Assembly: GCA_039811765.1 (NCBI GenBank)
Contig: JBDHZF010000001.1
Location: 1-64,000 of the forward strand
DNA length: 64,000 nt
From: JAGQUL01 sp039811765
GTDB lineage: Bacteria > Actinomycetota > Thermoleophilia > Gaiellales > SKUG01
Direction: 5' to 3'
Under the pieces are notes generated by a model that saw only the letters and a program-made list of their open reading frames with translations, was not told the DNA's origin and ran no database searches. Made by a program: the position numbers and the translations under genes. Of this stretch, positions 51,610 through 61,748 are shown piece by piece (within the stretch, counting starts at the first letter, position 1; every line of letters begins with the position of its first letter).

Positions 51610-53154
51610 ATGCAGTCCCCCCGAATTCGTACGCGACTGGTCGTCATGTCGCTCTCTGTGCTCGCGATCACAGTCGCAGCCCCCGCCGCGCATGCCGCGC
51701 CGGTGACCGCTCAGATCGTGAACGGCAGCAGCGTGGACGACGCGACGTTCCGTTCGCGCTGGCCGTTCATCGTCACGCTCGTGAACTCGAAGGCGCAGGA
51801 CCAATTCGACGGGCAATTCTGCGGAGGGTCGCTGATCGACGATCAGCACGTGGTGACCGCGGCGCATTGCGTGACGCCGCGCGCGGGCGCGACGGCCGCG
51901 CCAACGTCGCTTACCGTGGTGGCGAACACCAGAACGCTGTCGTCGACGTCGATGGGGTCCGGCGACTCCGAAGCGCGGCGCGTTGCTGAGGTCTTCGTCA
52001 ACCCGCGCTTCGGCGTGAACGCGCTCGACGGATTCCACGACGACGTGGCGGTGCTGCGCCTCGCGTCTCCCATCGCGAACGCGTCGACGATCTCGCTCGT
52101 GCAGCCGTCGGAAGATTCGCTCTGGGGCGCTGGCGCGGGCGGCGTGAACGCGTCGGTCGCCGGGTGGGGCGACACCGACCCCCTCGCAAAGCGCTCCCCG
52201 GCGCTGCGCTTCCCGACGACGCTTCGGCAGACGACGATTCCGTTGCAGTCGGACGCGCAATGCTCCTCCACCAAAGGCGGCGGCTACGGACTGGCCTTTG
52301 AACGCGCGACCAATCTGTGCGGCGGCACGCTGCAGAGCGGCTCGACGCTGGGCACCGATTCGTGCCAAGGCGACAGCGGTGGACCGTTGATCGTGCAGGC
52401 GAGCGATTTGAGCTGGCGCCTCGCAGGCATCGTGTCGTGGGGCGAAGGCTGCGCTCAGCGCAACTTCGGGGCGTACTCGCGCATCGCCTCGCTTCGCGAC
52501 TGGATCGCCACGATTCCCGGCGCGACGGGCGGCGACGGCGCCGCAAACGCGGGACCCGGCGGCACGCTGCGCGTGCGCGAACTGCGCCAAACGGGCGGCG
52601 ACTTCTCGAGCGTGCGCTTGGCGTGGTCGCCTGATCCGTCGGGCGCGCAGCCCGAGCGGTACGGCGTGTGGCTGCGTGGATTGTCCAGCGGCGAGCAGGT
52701 GGAGTTCTTGCAAGCGGTCACCACCAGCACGTCGATTCGGTTGGACGCGGCGCCCACGCGACGTGCGAACGCGTACTTGTGGATCGTTCGACCGCTCGGG
52801 TCGGACGATTCGGCTGGCCCGACCGCGGCGCTTCGAGCAGGACCCACGCCCGACGCGATCGCGCCGACCACGCCCGCGCGCGCATGGATGGTTCGTCGCG
52901 GCGCGCGGTCGATCACCGTCACTTGGGCGGCGGCGATTGATCGCGGCGCGGGCATCGAGCGCTACCAAGTGCAGCGCCACGCGGCGGGAAGCGGCGCCTC
53001 GTGGAGCGCCGTGGACTTCGCAGGCTCGCGACCCGGTCGCCTCACGCTCCGGGTCGCGGCCGCGAGCCGGACGGCGATTCGCGTACGCGCGATCGATCGC
53101 GCCGGAAACGTCGGGCGCTGGCGTCAGTCGCCGGCGTTCTCCCCGCTCAGCTGA
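51610..53154 (+). CDS. Secreted trypsin-like serine protease with C-terminal FN3-like region
   Basis: 514 residues. A signal peptide ends near AHAA30, and a short propeptide leads to IVNGSSV at I36, equivalent to the IVGG activation site. Catalytic triad: H86 in TAAHC, D145 in HDDVAVLRL, S256 in DSCQGDSGGPL. D250 sits in the S1 pocket, so cleavage after Lys or Arg is expected. Six cysteines fit the S1A disulfides. Residues about 310-514 form two fibronectin-III-like modules (SVRLAWSPDPSG, SITVTWAAAIDRGAGIERY), perhaps for substrate or wall binding. GAGGAG precedes the ATG. The 3' end overlaps greA by 8 bp. A role in maturing the secreted Ig-repeat proteins here is possible but unproven. Confidence 0.94.
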   Translation: MQSPRIRTRLVVMSLSVLAITVAAPAAHAAPVTAQIVNGSSVDDATFRSRWPFIVTLVNSKAQDQFDGQFCGGSLIDDQHVVTAAHCVTPRAGATAAPTSLTVVANTRTLSSTSMGSGDSEARRVAEVFVNPRFGVNALDGFHDDVAVLRLASPIANASTISLVQPSEDSLWGAGAGGVNASVAGWGDTDPLAKRSPALRFPTTLRQTTIPLQSDAQCSSTKGGGYGLAFERATNLCGGTLQSGSTLGTDSCQGDSGGPLIVQASDLSWRLAGIVSWGEGCAQRNFGAYSRIASLRDWIATIPGATGGDGAANAGPGGTLRVRELRQTGGDFSSVRLAWSPDPSGAQPERYGVWLRGLSSGEQVEFLQAVTTSTSIRLDAAPTRRANAYLWIVRPLGSDDSAGPTAALRAGPTPDAIAPTTPARAWMVRRGARSITVTWAAAIDRGAGIERYQVQRHAAGSGASWSAVDFAGSRPGRLTLRVAAASRTAIRVRAIDRAGNVGRWRQSPAFSPLS

Positions 53155-53608
53155 TGCCGATCACTTCGAGGCGCATCGTGCCGCGGGGCAGCTGTACCTC
53201 GACGGTGTCACCGATCGTCGCCTCCATCAGCGCCGATCCGATTGGCGATTCGTAGGACACCTTGTTCTCGAGCGGATCGGCCTCGGAAACGCCGGTGACG
53301 ATCCACGTCTCGTCCTGCATCGATCCGTCCTCGCGCACGACCACTTTCGAGCCGACGGTGACGCGATCGCTGCCGGACGCCTCCACCACCTTTGCGGTGC
53401 GCAGCTGCCCCTCGATCACCTGAATGCGTGTCTCCAGGAACCCTTGTTCCTCTTTCGCGGCGTGATACTCGGCGTTCTCCTTGAGGTCGCCGAGCTCGCG
53501 CGCAGCCTTGATCTTCGCGGCCATCGCCGGTCGCTTCGCCTGCAGCGTGTCCAGTTCGGCGCGAAGCGCTTCGAGGCCTTCGGGGGTGAGGAGCGTGTCG
53601 TTGTTCAT
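53147..53608 (-). CDS. greA: Transcription elongation factor GreA
   Basis: Rescues backtracked RNA polymerase by stimulating transcript cleavage. 153 residues, normal GreA length. The N-terminal coiled coil carries the acidic tip residues D41 and E44 in RELGDLKENAEYHAAKEEQ. The C-terminal FKBP-like domain has VTVGSKVVVRED and the conserved SPIGSALM (residues about 120-127). The first MNNDTLLTPEGLEALRAEL is standard. ATG 53608 has TAGGA 8-9 nt upstream. Confidence 0.97.
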   Translation of the reverse strand: MNNDTLLTPEGLEALRAELDTLQAKRPAMAAKIKAARELGDLKENAEYHAAKEEQGFLETRIQVIEGQLRTAKVVEASGSDRVTVGSKVVVREDGSMQDETWIVTGVSEADPLENKVSYESPIGSALMEATIGDTVEVQLPRGTMRLEVIGIS

Positions 53609-53729
53609 GGAACCCGTCCTACCGGAGCGCGCGCATCGCAAAACCCGAACCCGCTCGGATTTCGCCACAATCCATGAATGCGTGGATCCGGGGTCAAGGA
53701 TCATGCCGTCGCGTGCCGATAGGGCACGC

Positions 53730-56054
53730 ATGCTTCCGGCTTCGCACCTGGCCGGCTCGTCGACGAACCCGCCGGCGACCGTTGTTCGCGCGCTTTCCAC
53801 GTTCCTCTTGGCGTTGGTGGTGTCGCTCGTTGGTGCGGCAACCTCCCACGCCGCGGACACGCTGACGACCGATTCGGGATACACCGTGGAAACCGGGGCG
53901 TGCGGTCAGCTCGGACAAAGCGATCAGAACGGCGTCTACTACACCATGTGCGGCGCGGCGATTCGTCGCTGGGACATCAACGGCACGAGGCTCGCCGACA
54001 TCACGCTCCCGTCGTCGCTGCTCAATGCCCGCGACGTGGCGCCCTCTCCCGACGGTGCATATCTGTACGTATCGCAAGGCACCGCGTCGCCGGCACGACT
54101 CAATCGTCAAGCGAACGGCAGCTACACCTTGGACGCGACGTGGCGGCTCGCGCAGTTCACGTACTGGAACACGAAGTGGACGCCGATCGGCTGGGCGCTC
54201 CAGACGGACGGGCGCGGCGACATCTACGTTTCGAACGGTTCGTATTGGACTGGCGCGGCGGTGCAAACCTCGATCGCGAAGTATCACCCCGACGGCAGCT
54301 TCGTCACCGCATTCGGCGACTACGGCACCGAACCGGGCAACTGGATCGTGAACATGGACGTCACCGTGAGCCGCGACGGTCGACGGGTGTACGTGGGCGA
54401 GAACTGCGGCACGGCGTGCGACTATGCCGATCCGAACTACTCCGCCTCGCGCGTGACTCGCTATGACTTCAACGCGGGCGGCACGTACCGTTTCAGCCGC
54501 ATCATCAGCGCGCAGGGGCCGATGGACGGCAACAAGTTCCCTCGCTGCACGAGCGCGGGCGCGACGCACAGCTCGTATTCGCTCGCGATGGACTACGCGG
54601 AGAACCTGTATGTGACGAGCACGACCTGCGGCATGATCCAGATGTTCGACACGGACGAGGATCCAGCGAAGGACGTGTTCGTGAAGACGGTGGCGACGTA
54701 CGCGGACCCCGCAACCGCGAGCGGAATCGTCGGCGTGAAAAACCACTATCTCAGCGTGGACTGGGCGGGCCGCATCACCGCGCACGAGTGGACACGTCGC
54801 TTCATCCCGAAGACGATCAAGGTGCCCACGTTGCCGCTCCCGGCCCTCGCGCCGCTGCCCGAACCGGACACAACCGCGCCCGTGGTGTCGGCGATCACGC
54901 TGCCGGCGACCACGTCGAAGCAGACCGTTGACGTGACGATCGCCGCGACCGACGACGTGGCCGTCACCGAAATGCAGTTGGCGCGCGAGGATGGCACGTG
55001 GGGTCCGTGGCAACCGTTCGCGAAGACGGTCGCGTACGCGTTGAGCGACGGCTACGGCGCCAAGGGCGTGTACGTGCGCGTGCGAGACATGGCCGGCAAC
55101 GAGTCGAACGCGGTGTACAAGACCGTGAGCTACGCGGCCGATGGCGGCGACGGCGGCGCGGCGCCGGTGGGCGACAAGGCCGATCCGGTGGTCAGCGCGG
55201 TGAGCGTGCCCGTGCTCACCGCCACGCGCGACGTGAGCGTGACGATCACGGCCACCGACGACACTGGCGTGACGCTGCTGCGACTTGCGAACGAGGACGG
55301 CAACTGGAGCGCGTGGAAGACGTTCGCCGCGGTGACGCCGTGGCAACTGAGCGCCGGCAATGGGGCGAAAGCTGTGTACGTGCAGGTGCGCGACGGCGCG
55401 GGCCGCGAGTCGAACACGATGATGGCGCGCTCGAGCGTGCAGCCGGATGCGCCGGCGCAGCCTCCCGCGGGCGGCGCACCCGACGCCACGCCGCCGGTGC
55501 TCTCCAAGCTCGAGCTTCCCGCCGAGACGACCGCGCAGACGATCACTGCGAATCTCACGGCGACCGACGACGTGGGCGTGGCGCAAGTGCGCTTCGCCAA
55601 CGAGGACGGCACGTGGGCTGGATGGCAGACCTGGGCCGCGTCGAAGCAGTGGAAGCTGACCGACGGCTATGGCGCGAAACTCGTCTATGCGCAAGTTCGC
55701 GACGCGGTGGGCAACGAGTCGGCGGTGCTGAACGCGCGCACCTCCTTTGCGAAGACCGCGCAAGCGGCGGGACCCACGGACGCGGCTGATCCGGCGCTCA
55801 CGTCCGTGACGCTCCCGGCGACCACTGCCGTTCGCGGCATCACCGTCACCCTCGCCGCGACGGATGACATTGGCGTCACCCAGGTGCGCTTCGCCAACGA
55901 GGATGGCGAGTGGGGCGCGTGGCAGACGTATGCGACCGGCGTTACGCAACAGCTCACGGCGGGAACCGGCTTCAAGGTCGTCTATGCGCAGGTGCGTGAC
56001 GCCGCCGGACGCGAATCCAACGTCTTGTTCGCCCGAACGCAGGTGACTGCCTGA
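53730..56054 (+). CDS. Secreted NHL/beta-propeller protein with four Ig-like repeats
   Basis: 774 residues. A signal peptide (RALSTFLLALVVSLVGAATSHA) leads to about 330 residues with repeated strands of an NHL-like propeller (GTRLADITLPSSL, PDGAYLYVSQG, DGRGDIYVSNGSYWT, SRDGRRVYVGENCG). Six cysteines lie there. Four Ig-like modules of about 95 residues follow, each with D..PVVSAxxLPATT, VRFANEDGxW..WQ and YAQVRDAxGRES. There is no anchor motif. ATG 53730 is preferred (AGGG 5 nt upstream); ATG 53703 is the alternative. The stop overlaps the next gene by one base, so both are co-translated. Role unknown; an extracellular scaffold or sugar-binding protein is possible. Confidence 0.88.
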   Translation: MLPASHLAGSSTNPPATVVRALSTFLLALVVSLVGAATSHAADTLTTDSGYTVETGACGQLGQSDQNGVYYTMCGAAIRRWDINGTRLADITLPSSLLNARDVAPSPDGAYLYVSQGTASPARLNRQANGSYTLDATWRLAQFTYWNTKWTPIGWALQTDGRGDIYVSNGSYWTGAAVQTSIAKYHPDGSFVTAFGDYGTEPGNWIVNMDVTVSRDGRRVYVGENCGTACDYADPNYSASRVTRYDFNAGGTYRFSRIISAQGPMDGNKFPRCTSAGATHSSYSLAMDYAENLYVTSTTCGMIQMFDTDEDPAKDVFVKTVATYADPATASGIVGVKNHYLSVDWAGRITAHEWTRRFIPKTIKVPTLPLPALAPLPEPDTTAPVVSAITLPATTSKQTVDVTIAATDDVAVTEMQLAREDGTWGPWQPFAKTVAYALSDGYGAKGVYVRVRDMAGNESNAVYKTVSYAADGGDGGAAPVGDKADPVVSAVSVPVLTATRDVSVTITATDDTGVTLLRLANEDGNWSAWKTFAAVTPWQLSAGNGAKAVYVQVRDGAGRESNTMMARSSVQPDAPAQPPAGGAPDATPPVLSKLELPAETTAQTITANLTATDDVGVAQVRFANEDGTWAGWQTWAASKQWKLTDGYGAKLVYAQVRDAVGNESAVLNARTSFAKTAQAAGPTDAADPALTSVTLPATTAVRGITVTLAATDDIGVTQVRFANEDGEWGAWQTYATGVTQQLTAGTGFKVVYAQVRDAAGRESNVLFARTQVTA

Positions 56055-56593
56055 TGCGCCCCTATCGCCGACAACTCATGGTGCTGCTGCCGTTGCTGGG
56101 CGTCGTCGCGCTCGTGGCGCAGATCGCCGGCGTGGGCACAACCGAGCAGTCGAATCCGAAGATCCCGAAGGCGAAGACGTTGGCGATCGTGCCGGGCGGA
56201 TCGGTGCCGGACATCACGTCCACGACGCTCGGCTCTGCATCGGTCAAGGCTGGCGAAGGCGACGTGGTTCGCATGCGCGCGACGGCGAAGGTGCGCGTTG
56301 CCAAGCTCGCGTCGAAGCAGGTCGCGCAAGTCGTGTGCGGCATCCGCTATTCGCGCGACGGCGACGCGTCGTGGACGCTCGGCACGCCCTACGAGACGGT
56401 GCAGCTCACGAAAAAGCACCCGTCGGAAACCGTGTCGATCTCGCGCACGTTCGACGCGCCGGCGAAGGATCGCTATCGCGCGCGGGTCGCGTGCCATGTG
56501 TCCGCGCCACAGTCGCGCGTGAAGGTGACAGCCACTGGCTCCGTCACCACGAAGATCGGCCTGCCGGACGGCGCCGCGGTACCCGTGGCCTGA
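56054..56593 (+). CDS. Membrane-anchored or secreted protein of unknown function
   Basis: 179 residues. A basic start and one hydrophobic segment (LMVLLPLLGVVALVAQIAGV, residues 8-27) act as a signal anchor. The rest looks like a single beta-sandwich domain: ADITS-like strands, VVRMRATAKVRVAKLASKQ, VVCGIRYSRDGDASWTLGTP, then YRARVACHVSAPQSRVKV. Two cysteines (in VVCGIRY and RVACHVS) are placed to form a disulfide. It is translationally coupled (TGATG) to the propeller/Ig protein, so the two probably work together outside the cell. Not recognised as a named family. Confidence 0.75.
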   Translation: MRPYRRQLMVLLPLLGVVALVAQIAGVGTTEQSNPKIPKAKTLAIVPGGSVPDITSTTLGSASVKAGEGDVVRMRATAKVRVAKLASKQVAQVVCGIRYSRDGDASWTLGTPYETVQLTKKHPSETVSISRTFDAPAKDRYRARVACHVSAPQSRVKVTATGSVTTKIGLPDGAAVPVA

Positions 56594-56594
56594 C

Positions 56595-56643
56595 AACTCG
56601 TCGCCGAAATGGCAGACCTGTTGGGCGAAATCGGCGACGAGTT
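56595..56643. terminator. Bidirectional terminator hairpin
   Basis: AACTCGTCGCCGA (56595-56607) is perfectly complementary to 56631-56643, with a 23-nt loop. It lies between the convergent stops at 56593 and 56652. Confidence 0.75.
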
Positions 56644-56651
56644 CGGATGAT

Positions 56652-57554
56652 TCAGGCTGCGTCGAGGCCGGTGGCGTGCAGGGCACCGTCGATCGCGGCG
56701 AGCGCGGCTGAGTCGCCGGTCCAGATCGAGCCGCCTTGACGGCGGATCGACGCGACGAGTTCGCGCCACGAGCCCCCGTCGCGCCATGCGGACGAATCGC
56801 GAATCACGGCCCAGAGCAGTTGTTCGGCACGTTCGCGACCCACCGTCGCGCGCAGCGCACGGAACGTCGCGCTCACCACGCCACCGCCCGCGTGCTCTTC
56901 CACGCCGGGGCGGATCGCGTCTTGGTAGCGCGTCACCACGCTCGCGAGCGCGGGGCCGCTCGTCTCGTGCGAGCCCAGCTCGCGAATGGATCCGCGGTAG
57001 CGACCGCTGGCGTCCTGCTTGAAGAACTCCTCGCCGAGCGTGTCGTCGCCGGTGGCGAGGATCGCGGCGGCATCGGCCATCCCTTCGAGGATCGCCGGAT
57101 TGGGCTTCGCCGATTCCGCCATCTTCCCGAACTGCACGACGTGCGTGAGCTCGTGCACGGCGGCGTCCACCGTGATCAGCACGTCGGCGCGGCCGCGACC
57201 GCCGGTGCGCGACGCGAGCGCGTTGCGACTGCCCACGGCGATCTGTCCGTTCGTTGCCCATGGGCCGTTCGAATCAGCGTCGGAGTCGCGAAGGAGCAGG
57301 TGCACCGCAGTTCCGGCGTCGTCGATGCCAGCCAGGTGCGCGCGCTCGCGCAGCAATCGAACTGCTTCCACGACCGCCAGCACGGCCATGCGCTCGCTGG
57401 CGGTGAGCCGCGAATCGGCGAGCGCGTGCGCGGCCGTGCCCACGCGTCGAGTTCGTCCCTTGGGCGCGGGAAGGTCGACGATCACGCTCGCGAGGTCCTG
57501 CTCGCTCGGAGCAGAACCAGTGGCAGCGGCGGCGGTGACGGAACGCACGGTCAT
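56652..57554 (-). CDS. Thermolysin-like (M4) metallopeptidase without signal peptide
   Basis: 300 residues. The zinc site is H134-E-L-T-H138 in DAAVHELTHVVQFG with E157 in ILEGMADAAA, the M4 HExxH then ExxxD spacing (19 residues). The downstream GSHETSGPALASVVTRYQDA corresponds to the M4 HxNSGIxNxAFY segment, and RAEQLLWAVIRDSSAW to the following helices. The usual N-terminal beta-rich half and propeptide are much reduced, and no signal peptide is visible, so it may act in the cytoplasm or use a non-classical export route. ATG 57554 has AGGG 6 nt upstream. Divergent from the ABC exporter. Confidence 0.82.
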   Translation of the reverse strand: MTVRSVTAAAATGSAPSEQDLASVIVDLPAPKGRTRRVGTAAHALADSRLTASERMAVLAVVEAVRLLRERAHLAGIDDAGTAVHLLLRDSDADSNGPWATNGQIAVGSRNALASRTGGRGRADVLITVDAAVHELTHVVQFGKMAESAKPNPAILEGMADAAAILATGDDTLGEEFFKQDASGRYRGSIRELGSHETSGPALASVVTRYQDAIRPGVEEHAGGGVVSATFRALRATVGRERAEQLLWAVIRDSSAWRDGGSWRELVASIRRQGGSIWTGDSAALAAIDGALHATGLDAA

Positions 57555-57643
57555 CGTGCGCCCTGCATCGGCATCCCGCGCACGCGTGCTTGATGCGCCC
57601 AGACCAACCACGAACACGTGCAGTCGCACCCGCGCGAATCGGA

Positions 57644-57649
57644 TACGAT
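57644..57649 (+). promoter_or_regulatory. -10 box, leaderless start of ABC exporter operon
   Basis: TACGAT, 8 nt before GTG 57658, with no ribosome site in between. Confidence 0.5.
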
Positions 57650-57657
57650 CGCCAGCC

Positions 57658-58664
<1,007 letters not shown>

Positions 58665-58668
<4 letters not shown>

Positions 58669-59468
58669 CGCGCACGTGGCGAGGGTTCGCCGGCGCGCTT
58701 CGCGCGAACCTGCTCGTGCGCATGCAGTACCGCGCGAACCTCGCGATCTGGGCGTTCACCGGCGTGCTGCAGGTCGTCGTCTACATGAGCGTGTGGCGCG
58801 CCGTGGCCGATGCCTCGGGCGGCTCCGCGTCCGGCTTCACCGCTGCCGAGTTCGCCGGCTACTTCTGCGCGTTCCTCGTGGTGCGCGAGGCCACGTACTC
58901 GTTCATCGCCTGGCACATGTCCAGCTACGTGCAGGACGGCAGCATCGCGACGATGCTCGCCCGCCCGCAGCACCCGGTGCTCGTGCTCGTGTCCGAGATG
59001 ACCTCGTACCGGATGCTGAGCATGCTGCTGATCGTGCCGATCGCCGGCGTGCTGTTCGTCGCCTTCGACGCCACCGTGCACACCACCCCGCTCGCCGTAG
59101 TCGCCGCGCTCGCACTGCTCCCACTCGGCGCGGGCGTGCGCATGCTCACCGACTCGCTGCTCGGGCTCACGTCCGTGAAGTTCATCCGCATCAGCGGGAT
59201 CCTCGCCGCCTACTACGCCATCGTCACCTTCTTCAGCGGCCAGTTCGCGCCACTCGCCGCGCTCCCGGACTGGATGCAGCAGATCGCCAGGGCGCTGCCG
59301 TTCTGGTGGGTCACGGGCCTGCCCGCCGAGCTGCTGATCGGCCGCGCCGATCCCTCCGAGGCGCTGACAGGTGCGGCCGTGCTCGGTGCATGGCTCGTCG
59401 TCTCATGGGTCGCGCTCCAGGTGGCCTGGCCGCGCGCGATGCGCATCGCGGAGACGGTGGGCGGCTGA
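58665..59468 (+). CDS. ABC-2 family permease, subunit 1
   Basis: 267 residues with six predicted membrane helices. The start RGFAGALRANLLVRMQYRANLAIW and the central YFCAFLVVREATYSFIAWHMS are typical of ABC-2 permeases of the DUF990 type, which occur in pairs beside one ATPase. GTG start overlaps the ATPase stop (GTGA). A short amphipathic segment (GTGxEAQ-like positions are not evident) leaves the substrate open. Confidence 0.88.
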
Positions 59469-60274
59469 TGGGCGAGCTTCGCCGGACCGCACGGATCTTC
59501 TGGGTGCACGCCCGCGTGAGCCTGCTCGCCGAGCTGCAGTACCGCACCGACGCGTGGGCGCGGCTGATCTCCACGATCGCGCTGCTCGCCTCGTCGCTCG
59601 CCGCGGTGCTGATCGTGTACTCGCACGTGGATTCGATCAACGGCTGGACCTCGTCCGACCTGATCGTGGTGCTCGGCTCATTCTTCCTGGTGGGCGCGAT
59701 CACGAACGGCATCGTGCACCTGTCGATGGCCGAACTCGCGAAGGACATCAAGCAGGGCACGCTCGACTTTCGCTTGCTCAAGCCGGTGGACGCGCAGGTG
59801 CTCGCGCTCGTGCAGAAGGTCGATCCGTGGCGCATGCTCGACGTGCTCGTGGGCATCGGCCTGGTGGCGTGGGGCATGGCTCACGCCGGACCTGACAGCG
59901 CGCTCGGCACGCTCGGAGCGGTCGGCGGCGCGCTCGCGATGCTGCTCGCAGCGACGATCGTGATCGCCGGATTCTGGCTGCTGATCACCTGCATCGCGTT
60001 CTGGACGGTCCAGGGCGAGGGGATCCTCTGGGCGCTCGACGACATGTTCGAGCACCTGCGCTGGCCGATCACGATCTTCGGACCGGCGCTGCGCGTGGCG
60101 CTGATGACGGTGTTCCCGGCCGGACTCGCGATCACGGTTCCGGCGCAGGCGCTCACCGGCCGCCTCGGCGCCGGCATGACACTGGTGACGATCCTGGTCG
60201 CGGCGACGTTCGCGATCGCCGCCCGACTCGCGTGGCGCGCGGCGCTGCGACGCTACGAAGGCGCGTCGGGGTAG
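59468..60274 (+). CDS. ABC-2 family permease, subunit 2
   Basis: 268 residues with six predicted membrane helices. It resembles subunit 1 in layout (HARVSLLAELQYRTDAWARL at the start, LAKDIKQGTLDFRLLKPVDAQ in the first cytoplasmic loop, the motif that follows helix 3 in DUF990-type permeases). The ATG overlaps the stop of subunit 1 by one base (TGATG). ATPase plus two distinct permeases forms a complete exporter. Downstream lie two hairpin repeats. Confidence 0.88.
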   Translation: MGELRRTARIFWVHARVSLLAELQYRTDAWARLISTIALLASSLAAVLIVYSHVDSINGWTSSDLIVVLGSFFLVGAITNGIVHLSMAELAKDIKQGTLDFRLLKPVDAQVLALVQKVDPWRMLDVLVGIGLVAWGMAHAGPDSALGTLGAVGGALAMLLAATIVIAGFWLLITCIAFWTVQGEGILWALDDMFEHLRWPITIFGPALRVALMTVFPAGLAITVPAQALTGRLGAGMTLVTILVAATFAIAARLAWRAALRRYEGASG

Positions 60275-60316
60275 CGGGCGAGCAACTGGACCCCGCCCCC
60301 CGCACCCGTGCTCACC

Positions 60317-60364
60317 ACCCATCCGCGATTTCGTCCAACAGTCGGGTCAAATTGCAGATGGGTG
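60317..60364. repeat. 15-bp imperfect inverted repeat after ABC operon
   Basis: ACCCATCCGCGATTT (60317-60331) is complementary to 60349-60363 with 13 of 15 matches, one of the two mismatches being a G-T pair. The CCCATC-GCRATT arm is related to the 34-nt repeat that follows, so this is probably the same repeat family and a terminator for the exporter operon. Confidence 0.6.
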
Positions 60365-60385
60365 CCGCGGGCACGTTCACGCTTC

Positions 60386-60419
60386 TGCGATTTGTCCCGA
60401 GGGGTGAAGGGAATTGCGG
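60386..60419. repeat. 34-nt hairpin repeat, inverted copy
   Basis: Its reverse complement matches 45683-45716 at 30 of 34 positions, with the same GCAATTCCC/GGG-ACAAAT-GC stem. It lies between the exporter operon and the cNMP-binding gene. Confidence 0.7.
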
Positions 60420-60491
60420 ATGGGCGGGCGCGGTGCACGACAGACCACGCGCCGAGGCGTGCGATGCGCACCGAGCGGGAACAGGCCCGAG

Positions 60492-60998
60492 GTGCAGCGA
60501 GACGACGACTTCGACGACTTCTTCTCCGACACTGGCGACGCGGCCAGCGACGCGAACGAGTCAGTGTCCGAGCCGTTGCCGCGGATGTTGCCGCCACGCT
60601 TGGGCATGCTCGCCGAGCTGAGCGACGAGGAGTTCGACGCGGTCGCGCGCGCGGCGAAGCTGCAGCATCTGGCACCGGATACGATCGTCTTCCGGCAAGG
60701 CGACGAGGCGGACCGATTCTTCATCCTCGTCGATGGTGCTGTTGAGGTAGAACGCGACGGCGCGGTGCTCGCCACGCTCGGACCGGGCGCGTTCTTCGGC
60801 GAGAGCGCATTGCTCGTGAAGGGCCGTCGCTCTGCGACGATCACCACGGTTGCGGCAACGTCGCTGTGGTCGATCAGCTATGCGGCGTTCGACGGCGCGG
60901 TATCCCACCACCTGCTCGCGGACGCCGAGCTCGGCGCCGAGGCGGAGCGACGCATCGCCCAGACGCCGGACCACGCGTTCCGGAGCGACGACGCCTGA
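60492..60998 (+). CDS. Cyclic nucleotide-binding domain protein (no DNA-binding domain)
   Basis: About 168 residues. An acidic start (QRDDDFDDFFSDTGDAASD) is followed by one cNMP-binding beta-roll (residues about 40-140): LSDEEFDAVARAAKLQHLAPDTIVFRQG, FFILVDGAVEVERDG, then the phosphate-binding cassette FGESALLVKGRRSATI. There is no HTH, so it is not a CRP-type regulator; it may act as a stand-alone sensor. GTG 60492 is preferred with AGG 6 nt upstream; ATG 60420 in frame is an alternative that would add an arginine-rich leader. It follows the repeats at 60317-60419. Confidence 0.8.
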   Translation: MQRDDDFDDFFSDTGDAASDANESVSEPLPRMLPPRLGMLAELSDEEFDAVARAAKLQHLAPDTIVFRQGDEADRFFILVDGAVEVERDGAVLATLGPGAFFGESALLVKGRRSATITTVAATSLWSISYAAFDGAVSHHLLADAELGAEAERRIAQTPDHAFRSDDA

Positions 60999-61085
60999 CA
61001 AAAGCGGCCGCCGCCCCGGCCGCATGCGGCCACGCAGCGGGCGCATTGCAACGACCCTCGAGTTGCAGTCGAAGCCTTGGATGAG

Positions 61086-61697
61086 ATGTCCAGGCCTCCG
61101 CGACATGCCAACCCTTCCGCGATGGACGGTTATCGCCGGCTCGAGCGCACACGCAATGTTGCCGCTCCCGCACAGGCGATCGCTGCCACCGCGATCGTGG
61201 AAGAACGCCCCGCGATCGCCCCGCGTAGGCGTCGCCGCATGGGCCGTCGCCTTGCCGGAGCCGCGCGCCTGATCGCGTTCGCGGCCGTGCTCGCGGTGAT
61301 CATCGGCACGAGCGTGAGCCTTGCCAGCTCCGATCGCAGCAATCGCGCGCCCGCGCGAACGGAACCGGTCGCCGCCAAGACGGTAGCCCCCGCCAAGACG
61401 GCTGCCCCCGTGAAGACTCCATCGACGTCGATGGCGCGCGACACCGCCGTGGAGGTTGATTCGCCCGCGAAGGTCGCTGCGGAAGACGAGACCGCGGCGG
61501 AGCCCACCACGGCCGCCGCGCCCACCACGACATCGACGAACAGCGCCACGTCCACGGCGACCGCATCGTCGTTGCCGCGCACCGGCCCCGCCTTCGACGC
61601 GCGGCTCGTCGTGCTCGCCGGCGCCGCGCTCTTCCTGTTCGGCATGGCGCTGCAGATCGCGGGCCAACCGTTGCCCGCGCGCAACCGCGCGGCCTGA
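61086..61697 (+). CDS. Small LPXTG sortase-substrate-like surface protein
   Basis: About 203 residues. An arginine cluster (RRRRRMGRR) precedes a hydrophobic segment AARLIAFAAVLAVIIGTSVSL that can act as signal or anchor. A long Ala/Thr/Pro/Lys-rich low-complexity stalk follows. The C-terminus is a sorting signal: LPRTG (residues 163-167), a hydrophobic helix VVLAGAALFLFGMALQIA, then a basic tail ending RNRAA. So it is probably cut by a sortase and linked to peptidoglycan. No sortase gene is in the window. The start is ambiguous: ATG 61086, or ATG 61122 twelve codons later. Confidence 0.75.
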   Translation: MSRPPRHANPSAMDGYRRLERTRNVAAPAQAIAATAIVEERPAIAPRRRRRMGRRLAGAARLIAFAAVLAVIIGTSVSLASSDRSNRAPARTEPVAAKTVAPAKTAAPVKTPSTSMARDTAVEVDSPAKVAAEDETAAEPTTAAAPTTTSTNSATSTATASSLPRTGPAFDARLVVLAGAALFLFGMALQIAGQPLPARNRAA

Positions 61698-61748
61698 TCC
61701 TTCGATATCCCGGTGGACGATTCCTCGGGACGAAGGCGGACACCTCGG

